Source of the DNA: Chitinophagales bacterium
Lineage (GTDB): Bacteria; Bacteroidota; Bacteroidia; Chitinophagales; Chitinophagaceae
DNA: 64,000 bases
Direction: 5' to 3'
Assembly: GCA_015655015.1 (NCBI GenBank)
Contig: JAATFV010000204.1
Coordinates: forward strand, 1 to 64,000
The number at the start of each line of letters is the position of its first letter. Positions within the stretch are counted from its first letter, which is position 1. Below are positions 1-10,513 of the stretch, one piece after another. A program made the position numbers and the translations under genes. The notes under the pieces are model-generated. The model was not told the DNA's origin and ran no database searches. It was given only the letters and a program-made list of their open reading frames with translations.

Positions 1-100
1 AAAAAATATCAATACATTGAATATCAATTCAATAAATATATAATTTTCAAAAAAAGTTCCGCTGCTCCTTTCCATTCACCTTCCGGCTGAGCGCCGCCTC
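1..100. other. AT-rich non-coding edge
   Basis: The first 60 bases are very AT-rich, with a short repeated motif (atatcaat). It lies directly downstream of the minus-strand GH3 gene and is probably its 3' flank. No gene or clear hairpin terminator is seen. Confidence 0.5.
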
Positions 101-2332
101 CTATTCTCCACCAACCCTGATCGTCTTATGAAAAAAGATATGATCACATGCACTTCCGATCTGGATATCGAGCTCACCGGGCTCAACCACATATTCCATC
201 CTGTCATTATACACACCCAGTTCGGAGACGGGGACCTCAAGAGTAACAATAGCCCGTTTCCCCGCCTTGATTCCTTCTTTTTTGAAAGCCTTAAGCTGTT
301 GTACAGGCGTGGCGACAGAACTGAATTTATGGCTCACATAAAGCTGCACCACTTCTTTTCCATCCATGACTCCCGTATTTTCAACTTCCACTTCTACTTT
401 AATAATCCCTTTAGTCGTAAGAACAGTATCCTTTATTATACAATTCAGGTAGTTGAAATGACTGTAACTTAACCCATAGCCAAAACTCCACAGTGGATCA
501 GGCCGGTCGAAAATATAGTGCCCTTTTGGTTCCTGAGGGCTGCCCGGGCGATCAAAAGGTTCGTTCCTGTCTGTTGCAAAGTGATTATAGTAACATGGTG
601 TATTGCCGGTACTTCTGGGAAAAGAAACATTCAACCGTCCTGAGGGATTTACCGCCCCTGTTAAAATATCCGCCAGCGAACGCCCCTGCTGTTCTCCTCC
701 GTACCATTGAACCAGGACAGCATCAGCATTCTCTTTTACCCAGGGTATAGCCAATGGTTTACCCGCGATAAATACCACCACCATCGGTTTCCCCGTCGCT
801 TTAATCGCTTTCAACAACTCTTCCTGAACGCCCGGTAATTCCAGCGAAGAAAGATCAAACCCTTCTCCGGCTGTTGTATTTTTAGGACTACGGCCCAGAA
901 AAGTACTGCGTGTCCCGATGGCCACTATAGCCAGATCACTTGCTTCAACGGCTTTAACAGCCTCCCGGATACCTGTTTTATCCTGGCTCCACCAGTCGCA
1001 TCCGACTGCCTGTCGTAGTGTAACGTTATTACCAACCACCTCCTGAAGTCCCTGAAGCAGGGTGACCCCTTCCCGCGTATCTCCATTGGTCCAGGAATAA
1101 TCGCCGAAAACAGTTTGATTGCTGTTAGGCCCTATGACCGCAATGGATTTGTATTTAGAGAGGTTTAAAGGCAAAATATTATTGTCATTTTTAAGAAGAA
1201 CGGCACTTTCATCCGCTATCTCTTTGGCAAGGGCGACTTTTTCGGCATTATGCACCAGTCCGGCCACTTTAGACGGATCACCATAGGGGTTGTCAAACAG
1301 GCCAAGCGCGAATTTGACCGTTAATATCCTTCGTACAGCCTGGTCAATATATTTTACATCCAACTTACCGCTTTCAACCATCCTCTCAAGGGTCTCAAAG
1401 GCTGCATCGACATCGAGGTCTACCCCCGCCGTTAATGCCATCTTCGCTGCTGCCTCTCTGGTTGCTACCGCATGATGAAAAGTAAGCAATCGTTCAACGG
1501 AGCCCCAATCGGAGTAGACATACCCTTTAAAACCAAGTTCGCCCCGCAGTATATCCGTCATATAATAATGCGATCCTGTCAGCGCCAGCCCATCATATGA
1601 ACTATAACAGGACATCAGCGACCATGGCCCGGCCTCCGCAATCACCCTTTTGAAAGGGTACATATACAAGCTCCTTAATTCCCGCTCCCCGCCGCTGACA
1701 TTAGCACAGTTTAATCCGCCGGCAGGCGAACCGTGCGCCATAAAATGTTTGGGCGTACAGGTGATGTTATACTTCTGATAGCCTCTCACAAAAGCCACCC
1801 CCATCTCAGCTATCAGAAAGGGATCCTCCCCAAAGGTCTCTTCCACCCGGCCCCAGCGAAGCTCACGGGCAATATCAAGCACCGGAGAAAGTATCTGATG
1901 TATTCCTATCACCGTTGCTTCTTCCCCCGCAGCCTCGGTCATCTTCCGGATCAGGACAGGGTTAAACGTACTGCCCTGTGCCAGAGCCTGAGGAAATATG
2001 GTACAGCCATTCTGTAAGATCCCTTCAATTCCCTCAGCTGCTGTAAGTATGGGAATCCCCAGCCGGGTCTTTGTCAACATATAGTTTTGCAATTTCTGAT
2101 ACATATCGGCACAATCCGCTGCCTTCATGCTCATTTCATGCGTACATCCATAACTCTCTCCTTTAAAGATCTTCTCTATTTCTTCCTGTTTACCGGAGGC
2201 CCTGTTCTGCAGCTGTTCGATCTTCTCCTGTAAGGTCATTCTTTTCAGCAGGTCTTCAACCCGATCAGCATACTGTGCAAATGACAAGGTCGTGACGCAA
2301 ATCAGGCAGAGCGGAAGAAGGATCTTTAACAT
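101..2332 (-). CDS. GH3 beta-glucosidase-like enzyme
   Basis: A 743-residue exported glycoside hydrolase family 3 enzyme. A signal peptide covers about residues 1-20 (ending SFAQ). The N-terminal GH3 barrel holds the KHF substrate-binding triad at 195-197 and the catalytic nucleophile Asp275 in the motif YSDWGS. The GH3 C-terminal domain follows, and a fibronectin-III-like domain occupies roughly 655-735, the usual BglX/xylosidase layout. GH3 enzymes of this shape remove terminal beta-glucosyl or beta-xylosyl units in the periplasm; the exact sugar cannot be read here. It is the last gene of the minus-strand locus and follows the GH2 gene by 24 bases, so the two are probably co-transcribed. 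Complete, no visible damage. Confidence 0.93.
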   Translation of the reverse strand: MLKILLPLCLICVTTLSFAQYADRVEDLLKRMTLQEKIEQLQNRASGKQEEIEKIFKGESYGCTHEMSMKAADCADMYQKLQNYMLTKTRLGIPILTAAEGIEGILQNGCTIFPQALAQGSTFNPVLIRKMTEAAGEEATVIGIHQILSPVLDIARELRWGRVEETFGEDPFLIAEMGVAFVRGYQKYNITCTPKHFMAHGSPAGGLNCANVSGGERELRSLYMYPFKRVIAEAGPWSLMSCYSSYDGLALTGSHYYMTDILRGELGFKGYVYSDWGSVERLLTFHHAVATREAAAKMALTAGVDLDVDAAFETLERMVESGKLDVKYIDQAVRRILTVKFALGLFDNPYGDPSKVAGLVHNAEKVALAKEIADESAVLLKNDNNILPLNLSKYKSIAVIGPNSNQTVFGDYSWTNGDTREGVTLLQGLQEVVGNNVTLRQAVGCDWWSQDKTGIREAVKAVEASDLAIVAIGTRSTFLGRSPKNTTAGEGFDLSSLELPGVQEELLKAIKATGKPMVVVFIAGKPLAIPWVKENADAVLVQWYGGEQQGRSLADILTGAVNPSGRLNVSFPRSTGNTPCYYNHFATDRNEPFDRPGSPQEPKGHYIFDRPDPLWSFGYGLSYSHFNYLNCIIKDTVLTTKGIIKVEVEVENTGVMDGKEVVQLYVSHKFSSVATPVQQLKAFKKEGIKAGKRAIVTLEVPVSELGVYNDRMEYVVEPGELDIQIGSACDHIFFHKTIRVGGE

Positions 2333-2356
2333 GGGATAACAATCTTTTGATTAAAT

Positions 2357-5296
2357 TTATCGTGCATATGTCTCCGCCACCACCTTTGGCAGATCCTGCC
2401 CCAGCAAGGCCGCATCAAATTCAAAATGCACCTCCCTGGTCTCCCCCTTTAACAGGGAAAAATAATTGTCATTGGTTATCGCAGGCAGGATCTGCTCCCC
2501 CGTGGACGCCCTCACCGCCTGTACCCTGATCCCAAAGGCAACAGCAGGAGAAGACAATGGATTCGTGATCTTCGCATCGATAAAATACCGGCCATCCGAT
2601 TTGCGCGTAGTAAAATTCACCTTCAAATTCACCTTAGGCAACGTATTCAAAGCAGTATAATCAGTCCTGCGGTTACCCCTCCAGTAAAAATTATCCGATA
2701 CCAGCTTACCGCCTTTATCCTGTAGTCGCAATTTAATAAAATGAACGTCCGACAATCCTTTAGCAGGCAGATTACCTTCATACACTTCAAAATTATATAA
2801 GGAATATCCAAAGTAGGAACCCCGTTCGATGCCATGCATCCGCACATAACGGGCAGCGTGTTCCGGAAATCCTATTTGCTGCTCCCCTACCCTGCCTTCC
2901 GTTGTGTTATACACCTCTTTCCATGTCGTAGCATCATTCGAAACCTCTATTTTAAAGGACTTCGCATACGCATATTCCCAGTTAAGGCCAACGCCATTCA
3001 CCTCCTTTTCCTCCCCCAGATCGACATAGACCCATTCATCGTCTCTCGAATTACTTGACCACCGGGTAGTAGTATTCCCATCCGTCACCAGGCCCGGCTC
3101 ACCAAAACTGGTGGAAGAAGCAGTTACCGGCTTATGTAAAGCCAGATTGACTTTAACATCATTAAATGGAAGGACAAAACTCTCAACAGCACTATTCGCA
3201 GGGGCATCGAGTATCCTAACAGCATGATATTCTTTCACCACCGTACCATCCATATTATACACATCCGCTTCAGCGATCAAACCGGGCACATCAGCCCCGG
3301 TCGTGTTCACCACCTTTATAACATTGGTCACCGGGTTCCACTGTATATGCAACGGCTCACAGCCTTTTTTGGCTCCCCAGTAGGCGCCCGTCAGATCATA
3401 ATAATAATCGTAGGTCTGCCACACCATGGAAGGATAAGCAGACTGGCTCATCCAGGTCATGATACCAGCAGCATCTTCACCAATATGATCCTGCCAGCCT
3501 TCGAACATGGCCTTATTCGTTTCGATATTCAACAGCTGGGCCTTCCGGCAATAATCTTCTATTCCCGTTGGATTGCCGTATCTCGTCTTAATGCTTTCAT
3601 CATAATAATCAGGGCCCGCATTAAATGCCGACGGTCCGAAAAAGTGAAGGTTCCACAGCTCATTTCTCGGCCACCACTTATCCTTCGGCATGAACTTCTT
3701 AAAACTTTCAAAGTTGGTGAACACCGCCGTTCCCAGTTCCGTACGGAAACCCCAGCCCTGGTTCCCCTGCATTCCGCTGGGATAAGCCGTAAAATAATAC
3801 CGGGGATCCTTGTTTGCCCAGGGACCACTGCCGGTTAAATTCTCCGCATGAGAATTAGGCTGATAAAACCGGGCATTCCCATCGAAGGTCCGGATGTCTT
3901 CTCTCAGCCATCCATCCAACGGCGCTTCCGGCCAGCCCTCATTGTCGGCGCACCATACCGCTATCGAAGGATGATTCCGGAAGCGCTTTATTTTCTCTAT
4001 CACGTTGCCATTGAACACGTTCACATCATCCGGTAAGTTTGGATTCGCATTCAGCCAGAAATCATCCCAGATCATGATCCCATACTTATCACAGGCTTCG
4101 TAAAATTCATCATCCGTAACAGAACCAACCCAATTACGGATCATATTAAAATTCATTTCCTTATGCAGTCTTACCCGGGTATCATACTCCTTTCCACGAC
4201 ATCTCAGCATATACTCAGACATCCCCCAGTCTCCCCCCTTAACAAAAACTTTCACCCCGTTGATCCCTACATGCAGCACATTTCCGATCGTATCGTAGTC
4301 GTATCTTTTGATGCCAAACGTCACATTCTGTTCATCAGACACGCTATCCCCCATCTGTAGGCTAACCTTACAAGTATATAAATTGGGCTCCCCATACCCA
4401 TTGGGCCACCATAATTTCGGGCTGTTAATTGTCAATTGCGGAAAATCGGGCTTGCCCAGCCTGACAGTTGTTTTACTATCGGCATTCAAGAACACCTTTT
4501 TCGAAAACACGATATTCCCCGGAGTGATCACCCCCTTTAAATATCCTTCCCGCGAACCGGCCGAATTATTCTGCACCTCCACATTGATCGACAGATCGGC
4601 CCTCGCATTCGTAGGAAGTTTTGCCTGTACCCAGGGATCATGAATGGTCAGATCACCGGTATTGCTTAAGCTCACCCTATCAGTAATACCCATATTCAAA
4701 CCGGGAACGTAAGGCATCCAGTCCCAACCGGCGCTTGACAGATAAGTAGGACTTGAATAATTCGCCAGGGGCGTCCTGGGCCAGTACACCAGCACCGTTA
4801 CTACATTTTCCGTTTTCCGGTTGACCAGGTTCGTGATATCAAACGCCCCGCGTTGCATAAACCCGTCAAGGCCTCCGATTTTCGCCCCATTCAAATAGAT
4901 CTCCGCCTTCCGGTTGATTCCTTTAAAATTCAGCCAGATCTTATTTTTAGTAAAAGCCGCAGGCACGCTAAAAGTCGTACGATACCAGAAATTACGATCG
5001 TATTTAGCCTTGTCCACCTTATAGATGTTGTCTCCGAAATTGGGGTCCTTCTCCAAACCCGCCGCCACATACGAGGCAAACACGGTTCCCGGTACAATCC
5101 CTGTTACCCAGCCCCCCGTATCATAATCCGCCGATCCGATCTTATCCGCGGCAGGCACGTCCGCCTGGGCCTTTACCTTCCAGACCAATGTAGATAAATT
5201 AACTTCATTGACCTGTGCAATAATGGGGTAACTAAGCACAGAGCCGGTTACCAAAAGCACAGCAGCCTTCAATAGGGATGCAAAATCTTTATACAT
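2357..5296 (-). CDS. GH2 exo-glycosidase with inserted F5/8C module
   Basis: A 979-residue exported glycoside hydrolase of family 2. Order: signal peptide (1-28), sugar-binding sandwich (about 40-210), Ig-like domain, TIM barrel (about 330-620), Ig-like domains. The acid/base candidate is Glu453 in WCADNEGW and the nucleophile candidate is Glu520 in FRTELG. The RNWVGS and MIWDDFW motifs resemble the exo-beta-glucosaminidase/beta-mannosidase branch rather than LacZ. An F5/8 type C (discoidin, CBM32-like) module sits at about 715-841, before the terminal motif VSDNFYW, so it appears to be inserted into the last Ig-like domain. It probably clips terminal hexosaminyl or mannosyl units from a glycan imported by the adjacent SusCD pair. 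Substrate is inferred, not shown. Confidence 0.88.
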   Translation of the reverse strand: MYKDFASLLKAAVLLVTGSVLSYPIIAQVNEVNLSTLVWKVKAQADVPAADKIGSADYDTGGWVTGIVPGTVFASYVAAGLEKDPNFGDNIYKVDKAKYDRNFWYRTTFSVPAAFTKNKIWLNFKGINRKAEIYLNGAKIGGLDGFMQRGAFDITNLVNRKTENVVTVLVYWPRTPLANYSSPTYLSSAGWDWMPYVPGLNMGITDRVSLSNTGDLTIHDPWVQAKLPTNARADLSINVEVQNNSAGSREGYLKGVITPGNIVFSKKVFLNADSKTTVRLGKPDFPQLTINSPKLWWPNGYGEPNLYTCKVSLQMGDSVSDEQNVTFGIKRYDYDTIGNVLHVGINGVKVFVKGGDWGMSEYMLRCRGKEYDTRVRLHKEMNFNMIRNWVGSVTDDEFYEACDKYGIMIWDDFWLNANPNLPDDVNVFNGNVIEKIKRFRNHPSIAVWCADNEGWPEAPLDGWLREDIRTFDGNARFYQPNSHAENLTGSGPWANKDPRYYFTAYPSGMQGNQGWGFRTELGTAVFTNFESFKKFMPKDKWWPRNELWNLHFFGPSAFNAGPDYYDESIKTRYGNPTGIEDYCRKAQLLNIETNKAMFEGWQDHIGEDAAGIMTWMSQSAYPSMVWQTYDYYYDLTGAYWGAKKGCEPLHIQWNPVTNVIKVVNTTGADVPGLIAEADVYNMDGTVVKEYHAVRILDAPANSAVESFVLPFNDVKVNLALHKPVTASSTSFGEPGLVTDGNTTTRWSSNSRDDEWVYVDLGEEKEVNGVGLNWEYAYAKSFKIEVSNDATTWKEVYNTTEGRVGEQQIGFPEHAARYVRMHGIERGSYFGYSLYNFEVYEGNLPAKGLSDVHFIKLRLQDKGGKLVSDNFYWRGNRRTDYTALNTLPKVNLKVNFTTRKSDGRYFIDAKITNPLSSPAVAFGIRVQAVRASTGEQILPAITNDNYFSLLKGETREVHFEFDAALLGQDLPKVVAETYAR

Positions 5297-5377
5297 AAAT
5301 TAAATTAACGGGAGTATTTCCTGACTAATAATCATTTTATCGTTCTGCAGCCGATCGCTATTATCGCCCTGCATCTG

Positions 5378-6841
5378 TCAATAACCATTGTTTTGCGTAA
5401 GTACGCCTCCGCTCAGCTGGATCTCATTGAGCGGAATAGGTATATGTTCATTGGTACCCACTTTAAAGCCCGGCAGCACAGCCGCAGCCCGGCCCGTCCT
5501 TACCAGCTCATAAAACCGGCGATGTTCGCCCAGGGCTGTTTCCACACGCATTTCGTGATAAATATTATCCAGCGTAACAGCCGTATAAGCCGGCAGAATA
5601 GTCATGTCGGTATTCCCTCCGCTCGTCCTTGCCCTGGCCCTGATCTGGTTAACCAGGTCAGTTGCATGAGAGACAGCACCGTTCTGAAAGGCAGCTTCCG
5701 CCGTCCACAGCATCACTTGCGCCAATCCATAAACACGGTCATTGGTTGGTCCATCACCTCCTCCGCCGCCATTGTTATAGGGAATTTCATCTATAGGCAG
5801 CCAATACTTCTTATTCAAATACCCTGTCTCGCTCAACGTCGTATTCGACGTATCCCCGGGCGCCATCACTTCATTATTGGTAATGACCGTCGCCACCAAC
5901 CGCGGATCACCTGGCTCAAAGGCATTGACCAGGTCCTGACTCGGTACGGTAAATCCATACCCCCAGGTGCTTCTGCTGCCATCGAACAAATTCAGCAGAT
6001 TGCCTACGTTCTTACCGGGAATATCATCGTTGTTCACCTCGAAAATAGATTCCGGGCCGAATTCACCCGCCAGGGTCCATATCCGGGTAACATCCGGCGC
6101 AAGGGTATACCCTCCGTTAGTAATGATGTCGTCGCCCAGTTGCTGGGCCGGTCCCCATTTCTTTTCCCACATATAGGCTTCCAGCAGCAACGCCTGGGCA
6201 GCGCCTTTGGTAGCCCTGCCACGATCAGCAACAGCCTGAGCGCTCCTGGGAGGCAGGTTCGCTATAGCGCTGTCGGCATCCTGCTCGATCAATGCCCATA
6301 CATCGGCTTCAGGGGATTGGGCAATATTATATTCTCCATTGTCAATAGGTGTCTTGACGATCGGTACCCGCCCAAATAACCTCACCAGCTGCAAATAGAA
6401 ATATCCCCGCAGGAATTGCGCTTCCCCGATGACCTGTGTCTTCAGGGCAGCGTCCATAGCTATAGGAGGAACCTTTTGCAGCACCAGGTTAGCGAGATAG
6501 ATGCCCTTGTAATTATCCCTCCAGGCATTATACACATATCCGTTATCCGCCTTGGCGATAAAAAGCTTAAGGTCCTGGATCAAACCCTGATCCGAAGCCC
6601 CGCCACCCCCTTTCGCCGCATCATCTGACATAATATCGCCAAAGGCGGAAGGGCAATAGCCCCCGTAGGCCTGATCTTTCATCATTCGGTAAACATCGGT
6701 TACAGCCCTGACAGCATCGTCACTGGTCTGATAATAGCTGGAGGTCGATTGATGAGCCGTCGGGGTTTCATCCAGAAACTTGCCGCAGCCTCCAAGACCG
6801 GCCAATAAAACAATCCCTAATAATATATTATAAGATTTCAT
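5378..6841 (-). CDS. SusD/RagB-family surface glycan-binding lipoprotein
   Basis: A 487-residue SusD-like outer-membrane lipoprotein. The signal peptide ends at the lipobox LGGC, with Cys19 as the lipidated residue, followed by GKFLDETP, the typical SusD opening. The TPR-rich helical core and the C-terminal signature (RVETALGEHRRFYELVRTG, then PIPLNEIQL) are present. SusD proteins cap the SusC barrel and deliver ligand to it. It lies 87 bases downstream of the SusC gene and 81 bases upstream of the GH2 gene, in one minus-strand run, and is the ligand lid of locus A. Confidence 0.94.
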   Translation of the reverse strand: MKSYNILLGIVLLAGLGGCGKFLDETPTAHQSTSSYYQTSDDAVRAVTDVYRMMKDQAYGGYCPSAFGDIMSDDAAKGGGGASDQGLIQDLKLFIAKADNGYVYNAWRDNYKGIYLANLVLQKVPPIAMDAALKTQVIGEAQFLRGYFYLQLVRLFGRVPIVKTPIDNGEYNIAQSPEADVWALIEQDADSAIANLPPRSAQAVADRGRATKGAAQALLLEAYMWEKKWGPAQQLGDDIITNGGYTLAPDVTRIWTLAGEFGPESIFEVNNDDIPGKNVGNLLNLFDGSRSTWGYGFTVPSQDLVNAFEPGDPRLVATVITNNEVMAPGDTSNTTLSETGYLNKKYWLPIDEIPYNNGGGGGDGPTNDRVYGLAQVMLWTAEAAFQNGAVSHATDLVNQIRARARTSGGNTDMTILPAYTAVTLDNIYHEMRVETALGEHRRFYELVRTGRAAAVLPGFKVGTNEHIPIPLNEIQLSGGVLTQNNGY

Positions 6842-6928
6842 TGTAATAATTTTAAAATCACATCAATTAATCTGAAAATTGCACATCCATTAATTTCAAA
6901 AGATCACATCGGTTAAACGGCGTTTCCC

Positions 6929-9900
6929 TTAAAATGACAGGTTCGCGCCCACAGAAAGCGTCCTGCTTTGCGGATAGTTACCCACATCCACTCCCATATC
7001 CAACGTTCCACCGGTGCCACTATACTCCTGGCCGATCTCCGGATCATATCCTTTATACTTCGTAAACGTCAGCAGGTTTTGTGCGCTGACATAGATCCGG
7101 ACAGCCTTGATCCCCGCCCTCTTCAGCAGGTCCCTGGGCATCGTATAGCCGATATTGATGTTCTGCAGACGCAGATAGCTGCCGCTTTCAAGATAATAGG
7201 AGGAGACACGCGAGTTGTTGTTTGGATCGCTGGCGATCAGGCGTGGGATGGAATTACTCGTGCCCGGCCCCGTCCAGCGCCCCAGCACTTCCTTCTCCAT
7301 ATTATAGTTGGAGATAAAAAAACCATCTGTATAGTATTTATAACCCGCCAGCAGCTTGTTGCCGTACACACCCGAAAAATACAGGTTAAAATCAAAGTCC
7401 TTATAGCTGCCGCCAATATTGAACCCATACGTCAGCTTGGGAATAGGCGTTCCGAGAAAGGTTTGGTCCTTCTGATCCACCACTCCATCTCCGTTAAGAT
7501 CCTTGAAACGGATATCCCCGGGCGCAGTACCCGGCTGCTGCGTCGCATGAGCGGTAATATCCTGCTGCGTCTGGAACAGCCCATCCGCTACATATCCATA
7601 GAAAGAAGCTACCGAACGTCCCACCTGCGTCAGCTCCGAATTGCCGGGTTTTATCCCGCCGCTATAGATCTGCTCCCCCGTCTGCAGGAGATCCAATACC
7701 TTGTTCTTAATTGTAGCGAAATGCACTCCGGCATTCAGATTGAAATCCCTGCCGATATCGTGTTTGTAGTCGGCAGTGAATTCAAAACCTTCATTCCGCA
7801 TGGAACCAGCATTCTCACGGGGGCTCTGCGTGAAACCAGACAACGACAGGATATTCAGGCTCAGCAGCATGTCCTTGGTCGTTTTTGAATAGTAATCAAC
7901 CGACCCCGTCAAATGATCATTGAACAGATGGTAGTCGAAACCGGCATTCCATTGCCGCACCTGTTCCCATTTCAGATTGGGATTGGCCAGCCCCGCAGGT
8001 TCCGACGTCGGCTGGGCCGTAGCCGGAGACCCTATCGGGTAATAGTTCGTATTGATATTCGCCGCATAATCATAGTAACCTACAGGCGCCTGGTTACCCA
8101 CGATCCCCCAGCTGCCGCGAACTTTCAGAAAAGTAAGGCTCGCTATCTTCGGGAACCAGCGTTCATTGGTAACATTCCATCCGAGAGAGGCCGATGGAAA
8201 ATTTCCATACCGGTCATTCACCCCGAACTTCGAGCTGCCGTCCCGCCGCAAGGTCGCCGTCAGCAAATAGGTCCCGCGATAGTTATAGTTCAACCGGCCG
8301 ATATAGGACAGCAGGTCCCACTGCTGCTGACTCCCGCCCAGCTGCAGATTGCTGATACCGGCATCGAGATATTGCAGATAAGGATCATCTCCCGGCTGCC
8401 CCTGGTTCTGTCCCCAGACATTGTTATAGGTAAACCGTTCTGCCGATATACCCGCCAGCAGCGTAAAATGATGATCATTATGTATCGTCAGATCATAGGT
8501 AGCGGTATTGTCCCATGTCCAGTTGGTCGTCTGGTCCTTCTGCTGATAGACATGCGGGACGGGATTATTGAAATTAGGCGCAACATTGTATACCGGTGTA
8601 AACTGTTTGTTGTCCGTAAACTTAAGATCCAGGCTATAAGATGTTTTTAACGTCAATCCCTTGACAGGCTTGTATTGCAGATATACATTTCCCAACAGGC
8701 CCCATTGATTATAAGGCTGATTATCATACAGGTAATGGATCTTCGCCAACGGGTTGACGATATCGGAATACCTGGTTGCCGTGTAATTCCCGTTCGCGTC
8801 CTTTACCGGTATGGTAGGGTCCTCCGCAAAGGCGTCATTGACGACATTTCCTCCATACTGGGTTTGCACATTAAGGCTTTTCGATTTATTAAAGGCCATG
8901 CTTTCCCCCAGCTCGACATTGGGCTTGACATTGAACACCAGGTTATTGGAAAGATTGACCCTGTTGTAATTCGAACCGATAATGATCCCATCCTGGTCCA
9001 GGTACCCGCCGCTGACCCGATAGCTCACATTTTGACTTCCCCCGCTGATGGCCATATTGTAATTATGCATATAGGCAGTACGGAACATCTCTTTCTGCCA
9101 GTCTGTAGTTTGTGTATACGAAGACGGCGGATTGGCAAAAGGTATGGACTGCCCCGCATTTTTATACGCCTCGGAATTCAACGCCACATAGTCGGACGCA
9201 CTGAGCATATCCAGCGTTTTCCGCACCTTCGACATGCCCTGGAAACTGCTGAAAGTAATCACAGAATTGTCCTTGCTGCCCTTTTTGGTCTTGATCAGCA
9301 CCACGCCATTGGCGCCCCTCGATCCATAAATAGCCTGCGCCGACGCATCTTTTAGTATGTCTATAGAAGCAATATTTTCAGGGTCGATGATATTGATATC
9401 GTTAGACGCCAAAGGAATGCCATCGATCACATACAACGGATCGGAATTATTGATGGACGTCAGGCCCCGTATCCGGACCTGCGCAGACGCACCCGGCGCA
9501 CCGGAATTCTGGATGATCTGAACGCCGGCTGTCTTCCCTTCGAGAGCGCCCTGCAGATTGGTCACCGGCTGCTCCTTCAGCTGAGCCTCACCAACGGAAG
9601 AGATGGCGCCCGTAACATCCGCCTTCTTCTGCGTCCCATACCCAACCACCACTACATCAGACATTTCCGATGTCATGGGGTTCAGCGTTATATTGACCTC
9701 TTTCCTTCCGCTCAGCATCACCTCCTGGGTCTGCATACCGACGAACGTCACGATCAGCGTCCCGTTGAGATCATCCACATCCAGCGAAAAAGTACCGTCC
9801 CTCTTTGTCAGGACCTGCTTATTCGTATTTTTCAACAACACAGTGGCGCCCTCCAGGGGCTCCCCCTTGTCATTGGTGATCTTCCCGTGTACCGTTAGCG

Positions 9901-10303
9901 CAACAGGAGCTTCAGTGACCTTCTTATTCTCTACCGGCGTGTCATTGGTGATGACGATTAAATGCTCGGAGAGAAATTTAAAAGAAAGAGCAGTATTTCT
10001 GAACAACTCGTCCAGGACCTCTTTAATAGACGCATCGGCTACATTGACGGACACTCTGGAATCCCTTGGCAGTATCTGGTCCTTGTACACAAACCGATAC
10101 ACGCCCTGATCCTGGATAGCCTCGATCACTCTCGCCACCTTCACGTCATGCAGCTTCAGGGTCACCGTGTTCTGGCCAAACCCTTTTGCCATCCCTTGTA
10201 CGGATGTGACAAACATAAACAAGATAAAAAACTTAGTCATAAGCAGGGTTTTGTAATAAAACCGTATACTTACTGGCCGGCGGCCAAATAAGATTTTTTC
10301 CAT
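6929..10303 (-). CDS. SusC/RagA TonB-dependent transducer with STN domain
   Basis: A 1124-residue outer-membrane TonB-dependent receptor. A signal segment near residues 22-45 is followed by an STN (secretin/TonB short N-terminal) domain at about 48-120, a carboxypeptidase-D regulatory-like sandwich (about 130-210), the plug beginning near VVVGYGTQKKADVTGAI, and a long beta-barrel ending in an aromatic residue (LSF). The DIEN...ILKDASAQAIYGSRGANGV-type plug motif is clear. The STN domain marks it as a transducer that talks to FecR at the inner membrane, in agreement with the FecR and ECF sigma genes just upstream. Import partner of the following SusD. Confidence 0.95.
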   Translation of the reverse strand: MEKILFGRRPVSIRFYYKTLLMTKFFILFMFVTSVQGMAKGFGQNTVTLKLHDVKVARVIEAIQDQGVYRFVYKDQILPRDSRVSVNVADASIKEVLDELFRNTALSFKFLSEHLIVITNDTPVENKKVTEAPVALTVHGKITNDKGEPLEGATVLLKNTNKQVLTKRDGTFSLDVDDLNGTLIVTFVGMQTQEVMLSGRKEVNITLNPMTSEMSDVVVVGYGTQKKADVTGAISSVGEAQLKEQPVTNLQGALEGKTAGVQIIQNSGAPGASAQVRIRGLTSINNSDPLYVIDGIPLASNDINIIDPENIASIDILKDASAQAIYGSRGANGVVLIKTKKGSKDNSVITFSSFQGMSKVRKTLDMLSASDYVALNSEAYKNAGQSIPFANPPSSYTQTTDWQKEMFRTAYMHNYNMAISGGSQNVSYRVSGGYLDQDGIIIGSNYNRVNLSNNLVFNVKPNVELGESMAFNKSKSLNVQTQYGGNVVNDAFAEDPTIPVKDANGNYTATRYSDIVNPLAKIHYLYDNQPYNQWGLLGNVYLQYKPVKGLTLKTSYSLDLKFTDNKQFTPVYNVAPNFNNPVPHVYQQKDQTTNWTWDNTATYDLTIHNDHHFTLLAGISAERFTYNNVWGQNQGQPGDDPYLQYLDAGISNLQLGGSQQQWDLLSYIGRLNYNYRGTYLLTATLRRDGSSKFGVNDRYGNFPSASLGWNVTNERWFPKIASLTFLKVRGSWGIVGNQAPVGYYDYAANINTNYYPIGSPATAQPTSEPAGLANPNLKWEQVRQWNAGFDYHLFNDHLTGSVDYYSKTTKDMLLSLNILSLSGFTQSPRENAGSMRNEGFEFTADYKHDIGRDFNLNAGVHFATIKNKVLDLLQTGEQIYSGGIKPGNSELTQVGRSVASFYGYVADGLFQTQQDITAHATQQPGTAPGDIRFKDLNGDGVVDQKDQTFLGTPIPKLTYGFNIGGSYKDFDFNLYFSGVYGNKLLAGYKYYTDGFFISNYNMEKEVLGRWTGPGTSNSIPRLIASDPNNNSRVSSYYLESGSYLRLQNINIGYTMPRDLLKRAGIKAVRIYVSAQNLLTFTKYKGYDPEIGQEYSGTGGTLDMGVDVGNYPQSRTLSVGANLSF

Positions 10304-10473
10304 ACTTTCGTATAAATTAATTGATTAGATAATGGCTCTGCCCGAGTCCTGTCTTTTTGATTTAATTTGGAAAAGACGGGGAATGGTTCCAACATTCTCC
10401 GTTTCCTTTAGGAGTCCTGTTAAGGGGGATGTATGGCGCTGAAAGAAGTCTTTTTCATTAGCAATCGTTTAAT

Positions 10474-10498
10474 TATAAAAAAATAAGCTGTTCAGCTC
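10474..10498 (-). terminator. possible weak terminator/attenuator between fecR and susC (locus A)
   Basis: On the minus strand a short stem (AGCTG/CAGCT) just after the FecR stop codon is followed by a run of seven T. The stem is only five to six pairs with a tiny loop, so any termination is likely partial. It could lower read-through from fecR into susC. Confidence 0.3.
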
Positions 10499-10513
10499 AC
10501 ACTGTAACAGCCA

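Noticed and set aside
5393..6379. 328-codon plus-strand frame over the SusD gene of locus A
   Set aside because: It is antisense to a clear SusD gene; its composition (many Arg, Ile, His, Pro) is typical of a shadow frame.
10348..10380. Stem CCTGTCTTTT / AAAAGACGGG as a terminator between fecR and susC of locus A
   Set aside because: The pairing is good, but neither strand has a T run after the stem and the loop is long. It may be a protein-binding or leader structure, but nothing supports termination.
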